Position numbers and translations under genes: made by a program. The notes beneath the pieces are model-generated. The model did no database searches and was not told the origin of the DNA. It was given only the letters and a program-made list of their open reading frames with translations. From assembly GCA_028284585.1 (NCBI GenBank), contig JANQRK010000105.1, positions 46,189 to 110,188 on the forward strand: a DNA stretch of 64,000 nucleotides. Direction: 5' to 3'. Positions 57,787 through 64,000 of this stretch are shown here, piece after piece (the first letter of the stretch is position 1; each line of letters begins with the position of its first letter). This DNA is from Chromatiales bacterium (GTDB taxonomy: Bacteria; Pseudomonadota; Gammaproteobacteria; Chromatiales; Chromatiaceae).

Positions 57787-58040
57787 AACTAAGCAAAACT
57801 TGAAGATCAAAAGCTTACTTGGGCATACGATCAATGCAGCGCCGAGATGTTGGATGATCTGCTTGATGGCCAAGACCCGGCAACGGTACTGCGGTCCGAA
57901 GGACTGATCGGTGATCTGAAGAAGGCCTTGGCTGAGCGGATGCTCAGCGCCGAGATGGACGATCACCTTGATGCCGAAGCTGAGCAGACAGCGGGCAACC
58001 ACCGCCAAGGCTCAAGCCAGAAGACAGTTGGGATGTCCCA
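57787..58040 (+). pseudogene. IS256-family transposase N-terminal fragment
   Basis: The text AKLEDQKLTWAYDQ, LLDGQDPATVLRSEGLIGDL, KKALAERMLSAEMDDHLDAE and QTAGNHRQGSSQKTV is the N-terminus of a mutator-type (IS256) transposase. It ends about 85 residues in, before any catalytic aspartate. The 5' end also has an in-frame stop. Fragment only. Confidence 0.85.
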
Positions 58041-58236
58041 AAATCTTTTACGAGATCGAAGACTCGCTTGCTCATCAGCATGGTATCGCTGATCCGCCGC
58101 GGCGACCTGGGCGATACGACCAACGGCCGTGGTGGCAAGATGCACTGGGGTGGTCATCATCGCCGGCACCGCCGCCTCCGCTCTGGTGCCGTGGCTGCAT
58201 CCGATGCTGTTTGGCGTCGCCGTCATCTGATCGCAA
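58041..58236 (+). other. Unassigned scrap before the katA terminator
   Basis: One frame ends VVIIAGTAASALVPWLHPML and FGVAVI with a stop at 58228-58230, which looks like the last membrane helix of an integral membrane protein. Nothing else of that protein is present, so it is treated as a gene remnant of unknown kind. Confidence 0.4.
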
Positions 58237-58276
58237 AAACCGTCGGGCCAGCCCATACAGGCTGGCCCGACGGTTT
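58237..58276 (-). terminator. Intrinsic terminator of katA
   Basis: A perfect 17-bp inverted repeat (58237-58253 with 58260-58276) around a 6-base loop, followed on the minus strand by a run of T residues. It starts right after the katA stop and could also stop transcripts arriving on the plus strand. Confidence 0.9.
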
Positions 58277-58282
58277 CACCTG

Positions 58283-59740
58283 CTAGCCAAGCGCTTCCTC
58301 GATCGACTCGCCGACAGCAGCGGCAATACCTTCCCCATACGCTGGGTCTGCTTTAAGGCAGTGGCGTATATGCCGCCGCTTTATCTCTTTCGGAACACCG
58401 TTCATGCTTCGGGCGGTGTTTTCAAACAGCGCCTGGCGCTGGCTCTCGGTCATTAAGCGAAACAGATCACCGGGCTGGGAAAAATAATCGTCATCTTCAC
58501 GATGATTCCAGTGATCCGCCGCACCATCCAGTGCCAGAGGCGGCTCGGCATACTCGGCCTGTTCCGCCCATTCGCCCTGGTCATTAGGCTCATAACCCAG
58601 CGTACTGCCATGGTTGCCGTCCGTTCGCATCTGCCCATCCCTGTGATAGCTGTGGGCAGGACAACGAGCCGCATTAACTGGAATCAAATGGTGGTTAACA
58701 CCTAACCGGTAGCGCTGTGCATCACCGTAAGAGAACAAGCGGCCCTGCAGCATCTTGTCGGGCGAGAACCCTATGCCGGGCACAACATTGGCCGGATTGA
58801 AGGCAGCCTGCTCGACTTCCGCAAAAAAGTTTTCCGGGTTGCGATTCAGCTCCATCACACCCACCTCGATCAGCGGGAAATCCGCATGCGACCATACCTT
58901 CGTGAGGTCGAAAGGATTAAAGGATGCATTGGCGGCGTCTTCCTCCGACATGACCTGCACGGCCAGGGTCCATTTCGGGTAGTCATTGGCTTCAATACTG
59001 CTGTACAGATCCTGCTGATGACTCTCCCGGTCCTTACCAATGATCGTTTCGGCCTCGGCGTCGGTCAGGTTACGAATACCCTGCTGCGACTTGAGGTGAA
59101 ACTTCACCCAGAACCGCTCGTTGTCGCCGTTGATGAAGCTGAACGTGTGGCTGCCAAAGCCATGCATATGGCGATAGGTAGCCGGGATACCGCGATCGCT
59201 CATAACGATGGTGATCTGATGCAAGGCTTCAGGCAGTGAGGTCCAGAAGTCCCAAGTGTTTTTGGCGCTGCGCATATTGGTGCGCGGGTCACGCTTCACT
59301 GCGTGGTTGAGGTCCGGAAACTTCAGCGGGTCACGCAAAAAGAACACCGGGGTGTTGTTGCCAACCAGATCCCAGTTGCCCTCGTCCGTGTAAAACTTAA
59401 CCGCAAAGCCACGGATGTCGCGCTCGGCATCGGCCGCGCCACGCTCACCGGCCACTGTCGTAAAGCGCGCAAACAGTTCGGTCTGCTTGCCCACCTCGGC
59501 AAAAATGCTGGCTCGTGTGTACTGGCTGATGTCATTGGTCACCGTGAAGGTACCGTAGGCGCCCGACCCTTTGGCATGCATGCGTCGCTCGGGAATGACC
59601 TCTCGATCGAAATGAGCCAGCTTCTCCAGAAACCAGACATCCTGCAGAAGCTGCGGTCCGCGCGGCCCCGCGGTCATCACGTTTTGATTGTGGGCTACGG
59701 GACATCCCGCAGCAGTGGTGAGTTTCTTACTGTTAGCCAT
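58283..59740 (-). CDS. katA: Heme catalase
   Basis: A 485-residue monofunctional small-subunit (clade 3) catalase that splits hydrogen peroxide. The distal histidine is H55 in [19 protein letters not shown]. The distal asparagine lies in [20 protein letters not shown], and the proximal heme tyrosine is in [14 protein letters not shown]. No signal peptide, so cytoplasmic. It is divergent from oxyR with a 121-bp gap containing a short palindrome, so induction by OxyR under peroxide stress is very likely. A strong terminator follows. Confidence 0.97.
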   Translation of the reverse strand: MANSKKLTTAAGCPVAHNQNVMTAGPRGPQLLQDVWFLEKLAHFDREVIPERRMHAKGSGAYGTFTVTNDISQYTRASIFAEVGKQTELFARFTTVAGERGAADAERDIRGFAVKFYTDEGNWDLVGNNTPVFFLRDPLKFPDLNHAVKRDPRTNMRSAKNTWDFWTSLPEALHQITIVMSDRGIPATYRHMHGFGSHTFSFINGDNERFWVKFHLKSQQGIRNLTDAEAETIIGKDRESHQQDLYSSIEANDYPKWTLAVQVMSEEDAANASFNPFDLTKVWSHADFPLIEVGVMELNRNPENFFAEVEQAAFNPANVVPGIGFSPDKMLQGRLFSYGDAQRYRLGVNHHLIPVNAARCPAHSYHRDGQMRTDGNHGSTLGYEPNDQGEWAEQAEYAEPPLALDGAADHWNHREDDDYFSQPGDLFRLMTESQRQALFENTARSMNGVPKEIKRRHIRHCLKADPAYGEGIAAAVGESIEEALG

Positions 59741-59824
59741 GGTTTCTGCTCCTTGGCCGACCCATGCCGGCTTGTGTGTACGGGAACCAAACTAACGGGT
59801 GCAACAATCCCAGTAAAATGATTA

Positions 59825-59838
59825 ATATAGAACTATAT
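59825..59838. promoter_or_regulatory. Palindrome in the katA-oxyR divergent promoter
   Basis: ATATAG-AA-CTATAT is a perfect 14-bp palindrome. The ATAG/CTAT half-sites are those of OxyR boxes, although the spacing is shorter than the textbook ATAG-N7-CTAT. It lies 24 bp before the oxyR GTG and 85 bp from katA. Confidence 0.45.
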
Positions 59839-59861
59839 AATCGTTTTTTTAGGATAATTAC

Positions 59862-60764
59862 GTGGTCTCACTCAAGCAGCTGAACTACGCCCTGGCCGTT
59901 GAGAAAACCCGGCACTTTAAGAAGGCCGCGGATCTCTGCGCCGTATCGCAGTCAGCCCTGAGCGCCGCGATTTCCGAGCTTGAGAAACAGCTTGGGATAC
60001 AGATATTTGAGCGGGATACGCGCAAAGTCCTGGTTACGCCCCTGGGCAAGGAAGTCTTGCGACAGGCCCGGCAAATAAAAATTCAGGCTGATGATCTGTG
60101 CCTGCTGGCACAAACTCAGAACGAACCGCTTAGCCGGCCCATCACCCTGGGCGTCATACCCACTATTGCTCCCTACCTGCTGCCGCGGGTGTTGCCCGCC
60201 CTGCATCAGCGTTACCCGGCCCTGGAATTACGCATCGTCGAAGAACGCTCCGAGGCACTGACTGAAATGGTACGCAATGGCGACATTGATACCGCCATAC
60301 TCGCCTTACCCTTCGCGACCCCGGGATTACTGACATTTGAGTTCTGGCACGAAGACTTCTTCTGGATTACCCATGCAGACAGCGCTCACGAACCAGGTCA
60401 GGGAATCACCAGCAACGAACTGAAGGGTTCCGATCTGATGCTGCTGGGCGACGGGCATTGCCTGGTGGGCCATGCGTTGTCTGTCTGCGACTTCGCTCCT
60501 GAAGAAGTCGACAACTCATTTGCCTCAGCCAGCCTCAACACACTGGTACAAATGGTGGTCGGCAAAAAGGGTTCTACCCTCGTTCCTGCCATGGCGTTGG
60601 ACAGCTTGCTGCACAACCGCTCGGACCTGAAAGCCCTGCACATTGATGAGCCGGGCCCGCACCGCACCATCGCATTTGCCATACGCCCGAACTACGCGGA
60701 CCGACAGAACATCGAACTGATGCGCGACCTGTTTAGTGAACAACTGGAAAAGGATAAGGACTGA
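59862..60764 (+). CDS. oxyR: Hydrogen peroxide-sensing LysR regulator OxyR
   Basis: A 300-residue LysR protein. The helix-turn-helix is HFKKAADLCAVSQSALSAAI near residues 18-37. The peroxide-sensing pair is C200 and C209 in GDGHCLVGHALSVCDF, the same spacing and almost the same numbers as C199/C208 of E. coli OxyR, so disulfide switching is expected. The start is GTG at 59862 with AGGA ten bases upstream. Divergent transcription from katA supports the assignment. The next gene on the other strand overlaps its 3' end by about 30 bases. Confidence 0.96.
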   Translation: MVSLKQLNYALAVEKTRHFKKAADLCAVSQSALSAAISELEKQLGIQIFERDTRKVLVTPLGKEVLRQARQIKIQADDLCLLAQTQNEPLSRPITLGVIPTIAPYLLPRVLPALHQRYPALELRIVEERSEALTEMVRNGDIDTAILALPFATPGLLTFEFWHEDFFWITHADSAHEPGQGITSNELKGSDLMLLGDGHCLVGHALSVCDFAPEEVDNSFASASLNTLVQMVVGKKGSTLVPAMALDSLLHNRSDLKALHIDEPGPHRTIAFAIRPNYADRQNIELMRDLFSEQLEKDKD

Positions 60765-61272
60765 CCTGCCGGCCAGCTTGCTGTGGAGCACTACAATCAG
60801 GCCCAGCGTTAGCGCGCTGTCCCCACTTATTGGAGAGCTGCTTCTCCACATGATCGGCAAAACCAACGCCCACTTCCTCATGGTAAATGTAGGCAGCGTC
60901 AACATCCGCGGCCAGCAGTGCATCGCGATCTTCCTGATACTTGGTCACCGCACCAATGCGACCGCTGTACCCCACGGTTTTTCGCCAGCGCGCAGCCAGC
61001 ATGGCATCCAGATGCGCCGCGAGCGACAGCATGACGAGGCGCGGACGAGAATTCACAACCGTGCGCCAGAAATCGAGGTCTTCTGCATCCCCGTTCACGA
61101 CGTTGTAGTTTTGCAGTTTAAGCGCCGCGACACGTTTGGTGTTCACATCCAAACCGCACACCTTGTCCCCGTAGGTGTCGATCACGGTGCGGTAGGCGCT
61201 GCGACCGACACGGCCCATGCCCGCAACCAGCACTTCGGCATCGCCGAGGTCTGTTCGACTGAGTCGGATCAC
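60733..61272 (-). pseudogene. Orphan TrkA-N (KefB/KefC-type) NAD-binding domain, 5' truncated
   Basis: A 179-codon frame encodes a Rossmann domain: AEVLVAGMGRVGRSAYRTVI with GxGxxG at residues 18-23, VCGLDVNTKRVAAL, and VNGDAEDLDFWRTVVNSRPR. Such domains regulate potassium/proton antiporters, but here the antiporter membrane part is absent. Upstream of the first ATG comes copy B of the dispersed repeat, suggesting the gene was cut there. It overlaps oxyR tail to tail. It might be a free-standing regulator instead, since this domain remains intact. Confidence 0.6.
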
Positions 61273-61302
61273 CAGTCGAGTACGACCCGGGGCTGCGACG
61301 CC

Positions 61303-61502
61303 AGCGGCGCGGCATTGGTGGTGGCTGGCCCGTTGGCTGGTGTGGGGCGAATTGCGCGCCAGTGCAGCGGTGGTTGGGCGGTTTCAGGGCCCAAACTGTC
61401 GCGCCGATTCACTTCTCTGGTCAGATCGACGACCGACCGGAGGCCCCGAAGCGCGCAAGCAGAGACTGCCACCGGGCGAAAAGGCGGTTGTCCTTCCTGG
61501 AC
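61303..61502 (+). repeat. Dispersed repeat, copy B
   Basis: It matches copy A over about 200 bp and copy C over about 135 bp (GCGGTGGTTGGGCGG, then TCAGATCGACGACCGACCGG and GGCGAAAAGGCGGTTGTCCT). Its left end sits about 30 bp from the start of the truncated TrkA-N gene. Confidence 0.85.
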
Positions 61503-61710
61503 GCTGTAACAGAATGATCGGCCCGCCTTTGCCGTGGCCTGGCGAGGTTCGCTATTTTGTTTCAACTGCTTACGCTCAGTTCACGGAGGTGTAACCGGGT
61601 AACTTGTTAAACCCCCCCTTCCGGATTTCGCGCTGCCGGTCTGCCGTGGCCGCAAAGGTCCCGGCTTTGGTACCCTGCGGCAATTCAGTCGTATCAGGAG
61701 TTGCAGTCAG

Positions 61711-62136
61711 ATGTTGTATTCGAACCTTGGGCCGATCTTACGGACTGTGCTGCTGCTTTGCCCGGCGCTTGTGGTGCAACCGGCTGCCGCCGCAGGCGGC
61801 GCAGCGCAGGGCGATGACATCGCCACGCTCAAGCAGCAGGTCCATGACCTGCAGATGCGGGTCGAGCGGTTGGAAAAAGAGCTGGATCAGGGTGTGCCGG
61901 TCAATACGGCACGCAAGATCGAGCCTGTTCCCGGTGGTTGGCGCAAGGCGCACAACTGGAAACTGCTGAGCCAGGGCATGAGTGACTACGAGGTCAAAAG
62001 GATCCTCGGCGAGCCGGATCGGCAAAAAACGGTCAAGAAGTTTGGATACTGGTACTACGGGGACGGCAAGGTAAGCGTATATATGCGACGCCTCAAGGGT
62101 TGGGATGTACCAAGTGGTATCGAAACCGAATACTAG
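61711..62136 (+). CDS. Secreted BamE/SmpA-like protein with coiled coil
   Basis: A 141-residue exported protein. A signal peptide covers about residues 1-28 (LRTVLLLCPALVVQPAAAA). A short coiled coil (DIATLKQQVHDLQMRVERLE) follows, then a domain of the BamE/SmpA-OmlA type: NWKLLSQGMSDYEVKRILGE, PDRQKTVKKFGYWYYGDG. Such domains are small outer-membrane-assembly or lipoprotein-like modules; no lipobox is visible here. The stop codon TAG overlaps the CTAG target of a MITE-like insertion, so the coding region is just intact. Function in this organism is unknown. Confidence 0.8.
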   Translation: MLYSNLGPILRTVLLLCPALVVQPAAAAGGAAQGDDIATLKQQVHDLQMRVERLEKELDQGVPVNTARKIEPVPGGWRKAHNWKLLSQGMSDYEVKRILGEPDRQKTVKKFGYWYYGDGKVSVYMRRLKGWDVPSGIETEY

Positions 62137-62288
62137 GGCGCCTCTAAAAACAGAGGTGCCCGAGCGGCACAGGGATGTGCTGCCATTTTCGGTCACGACA
62201 AGTGATTGAAAATGAAGGAAAGGCGAAAACCGCGTTTTGGCCCTTCCGTCGAGAAAAATGCCATGGAAGGCATTTTTAGAGGTCCCCA
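62137..62288. mobile_element. MITE-like non-autonomous element with CTAG duplication
   Basis: Terminal inverted repeats GGGCGCCTCTAAAAA (left, from 62136) and TTTTTAGAGGTCCCC (right, to 62287) match at 13 of 15 positions. They enclose about 150 bp with no gene. CTAG flanks both sides (62133-62136 and 62289-62292). A 4-bp YTAR-type duplication is what IS5-group elements make, so an IS5-like transposase in trans is inferred. Confidence 0.75.
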
Positions 62289-62313
62289 CTAGTGACAGCC
62301 GGCGTTTGGTCGG

Positions 62314-62956
62314 CTACTGAATCGCTACCAGGTACCGCCCGAAGCGATCTGCAGAGCGTCCAGCGAGTTCAGTAGCCGCGCCGTCAAGGCGGTAAACTGC
62401 GCCGAGAGGACGTCCTTGTGTGGGCCTGACAGTTTGTCTTGTCTGGACGCTTTTATCTATCTGGTTTTCTACGATGATGTTGCTGACATCACGAATCGTG
62501 CGTGCCATTTTCCTCGACAGGTGGAGCAGACACAATCCGAAGTCAGGAGGGGGTTTTCATGCAGCTCATGAAACAGGTTGCATGATATCTCCAAAACGTA
62601 TCCGTCTGCTGCGGCTACCGCCTTGCCGGTGCGATCGTGCGACGCGATCATCGCCACAAATCCCATTTCTTCTCCAAAGGAGTGATTGCGGATGAACGCG
62701 AATTCGCCCAAATAGAACTGGTATAAAGAGAGGGCGCCTTACAGTACGACGTAGAATTTGTCGCCTTGTCGCCGCGGCTGTTGACCAAGTCTCCCTTGTT
62801 CAGTTCCAGTACGCGGCCGTTCTTCAGCAGGAACTCGATGGTGGTATCGGACGGCGCACCAAAAACAGAAGCGCCCTGGAAATATTTCATCCCAAAACGA
62901 TCGATCAAACGGGTTCCGTTAGCGAGCTTTATACCTGTTTCGCGGACCGGCGCCAG
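62314..62956 (-). pseudogene. Cyclic-nucleotide-binding-domain protein, frameshifted and 5' truncated
   Basis: From the repeat boundary the minus strand reads VRETGIKLANGTRLIDRFGM, then FLLKNGRVLELNKGDLVNSR. After a shift near 62710 it reads GEFAFIRNHSFGEEMGFVAM, IASHDRTGKAVAAADGYVLE and ISCNLFHELHEN. After another shift it reads LLLHLSRKMARTIRDVSNII. This is a CRP-type cyclic-nucleotide-binding fold with a following helix. At least two frameshifts break it, and the 5' end is lost at copy C of the repeat. Confidence 0.65.
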
Positions 62957-62962
62957 CGGAGC

Positions 62963-63097
62963 GGTGGTTGGGCGGGTTCAGGGCCCAAACTGACGCGCCG
63001 AGTCACTTCTCAGGTCAGATCGACGACCGACCGGAGGCCCCGAAGTGCGCAAGCAGGGACTGCCATCGGGCGAAAAGGCGGTTATCCTTCCTATATG
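62963..63097 (+). repeat. Dispersed repeat, copy C
   Basis: It runs from GCGGTGGTTGGGCGGGTTCA to GGCGGTTATCCTTCCTATA and is closer to copy B than to A. It directly adjoins the 5'-truncated cyclic-nucleotide-binding gene. No terminal inverted repeats or target duplication were seen. Confidence 0.85.
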
Positions 63098-63241
63098 CGC
63101 ACTACCTGGTTCGCTGCCTTTTGGGCGGGTGCCGCCGGTGGTGGATGGCCGTATTGAAGTGCTAATCGCTGATGAAGCCCGGCGCCATTAGGGCTTTACG
63201 GCATAATGCTGCCATTCCAACAACAAAGGGGGGGGGAGCCG

Positions 63242-64000
63242 ATGATCCCGTACGTCCGATTCTATGAAGGGGCCGCTGCCTGTTCCGTCGTGGAACAAAC
63301 GAAAGCGGACGAGTTCGACACCGGACTCATGGTGGAGCCGAGCGGCGGTGGGGAGGCGGTCCAGGAAGAGGCCGCTGCCCGTTCCGTCGTGGAACAAACG
63401 AAAGCGGACGAGTTCGACACCGGACTCATGGTCGAGCCGAACGGCGGCGGGGAGGCGGTCCAGGAAGAGGCCGTTGCCCGTTCCATCGTGGAACAATTGA
63501 AAGCGGTCGGGTTCGACACCGTACTCATGGTCGAACCGAGCGGTGGTGCGGATGCGGTCCAGAAGGCCATCGACGATGAGTTCCTCGATGCGAGTCTTCG
63601 AGCGCTCGCCACCAAGCAGCTCGCTGAGGGACATTACATGGTCTCGGTGCAGGCGAGCTTCGGCTTGGGTAAGCGCGCCGTCGGCATTCTCGAGGCCGGC
63701 AATCCGATCCCCGTCGACACCTCCGTGCGCGTCTCGCCGCGCAACCCGAGCCCATTGTCGGACTCCCTCGGGATCGGAATGCTCTCGCCCGGCAGGTCCG
63801 ACGTCACGCTTCTCGACAACAGCTGGGCAGCCACCGGCTTCATTCCGCTCCTGTCGCGGCCAAAGAGTGGCCGCAAGTCGGCGCTGGGCATGCCGCTGCT
63901 AAGCACGCCAAAGAGTGGCCGCAAGTCGGCGCTCGGCATGCCACTCTTGACCAAATCGAGCACCGGCAAGACCCGCAGCTTCGGCTTCAAAATGCTGTCG
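63242..64000 (+). CDS. Internally repetitive protein of unknown function, 3' end beyond window
   Basis: From an ATG at 63242, preceded by AAAGGGGGGGGGAG, the frame is open to the right edge (253 codons). Residues 11-43, 44-76 and 77-108 are tandem 33/33/32-residue repeats with the pattern SVVEQTKADEFDTGLMVEPS GGGEAVQ. The first two are nearly identical in DNA (99-bp period) and the third is diverged. A non-repeated middle follows (GHYMVSVQASFGLGKRAVGI). A second repeat, PKSGRKSALGMPLLST, occurs twice at residues 207-222 and 223-238. No signal peptide or transmembrane helix is seen. I do not recognise the family. Antisense open frames in the repeat are shadows. Confidence 0.7.
   Translation, partial: MIPYVRFYEGAAACSVVEQTKADEFDTGLMVEPSGGGEAVQEEAAARSVVEQTKADEFDTGLMVEPNGGGEAVQEEAVARSIVEQLKAVGFDTVLMVEPSGGADAVQKAIDDEFLDASLRALATKQLAEGHYMVSVQASFGLGKRAVGILEAGNPIPVDTSVRVSPRNPSPLSDSLGIGMLSPGRSDVTLLDNSWAATGFIPLLSRPKSGRKSALGMPLLSTPKSGRKSALGMPLLTKSSTGKTRSFGFKMLS

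Noticed and set aside
63188..63634. Minus-strand repetitive open frame
   Set aside because: It is the complement of the repeat-protein gene; the plus strand has a ribosome site, sensible composition and stays open to the edge.

Overview
The window looks like a chromosomal segment of a high-GC gammaproteobacterium. The uninterrupted run leuC-leuD-leuB-asd-fimV-truA-trpF-trpB-trpA-accD-folC-(SPOR)-cvpA-purF-metZ is the classic gammaproteobacterial order, familiar from Pseudomonas and relatives. The protein style and the many decayed transposable elements would suit a Chromatiales-like sulfur bacterium, but nothing here proves that placement.

Layout. (1) 1-6.1 kb is a polysaccharide/LPS-type locus: a TylF-like methyltransferase (cut by the left edge), an intact SAM methyltransferase, an intact GT4 glycosyltransferase, and several frame-broken glycosyltransferase and methyltransferase remnants, one of which is a chimera. 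(2) 6.3-13.3 kb holds aroC, an MFS transporter, and an RND efflux pair (membrane fusion protein plus AcrB-type pump). (3) 13.3-32.1 kb is the conserved biosynthetic block: a LysR regulator divergent from leuC, a tiny entericidin-like lipoprotein between leuC and leuD, then leucine, aspartate-family, tryptophan, fatty-acid, folate, purine and methionine genes with fimV and truA. (4) 32.1-36.3 kb carries an isolated STT3/PglB-type oligosaccharyltransferase and a broken IS630 transposase. (5) 36.3-40.8 kb has acs, a VanZ-family membrane protein and a heme-peroxidase scrap. (6) 40.8-46.1 kb is a probable exopolysaccharide unit: a zinc-rich TackOD1-like/degenerate-GGDEF protein, a processive GT2 synthase and an HlyD-type periplasmic adaptor on the minus strand, facing a glycoside-hydrolase-like lipoprotein on the plus strand. 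(7) 46.1-50.5 kb has an alpha-carbonic anhydrase, an alpha/beta hydrolase, an AT-rich membrane protein and three decayed RAYT transposase pieces. (8) 50.4-55.3 kb has a LysR gene divergent from acnB, then a MOSC protein. (9) 55.7-63.2 kb is a scrap zone: truncated pdxB, an intact ATP-NAD kinase, an IS256 fragment, the divergent katA/oxyR pair, an orphan TrkA-N domain, a BamE-like protein, a MITE-like element and a broken cyclic-nucleotide-binding gene. Three copies of one dispersed repeat sit at the broken ends of genes here. (10) The right edge holds the 5' part of a gene for an internally repetitive protein of unknown function.

The core biosynthetic genes are intact over about 26 kb, whereas the flanking accessory DNA is full of frameshifts and fragments. 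That contrast argues for real gene decay rather than uniform sequencing error. The leads most worth following are the unusual STT3 homologue with a WANWG motif, the TackOD1-GT2-HlyD unit, the dispersed repeat at gene breakpoints, and the repeat protein at the right edge. No rRNA, tRNA or CRISPR array was found.
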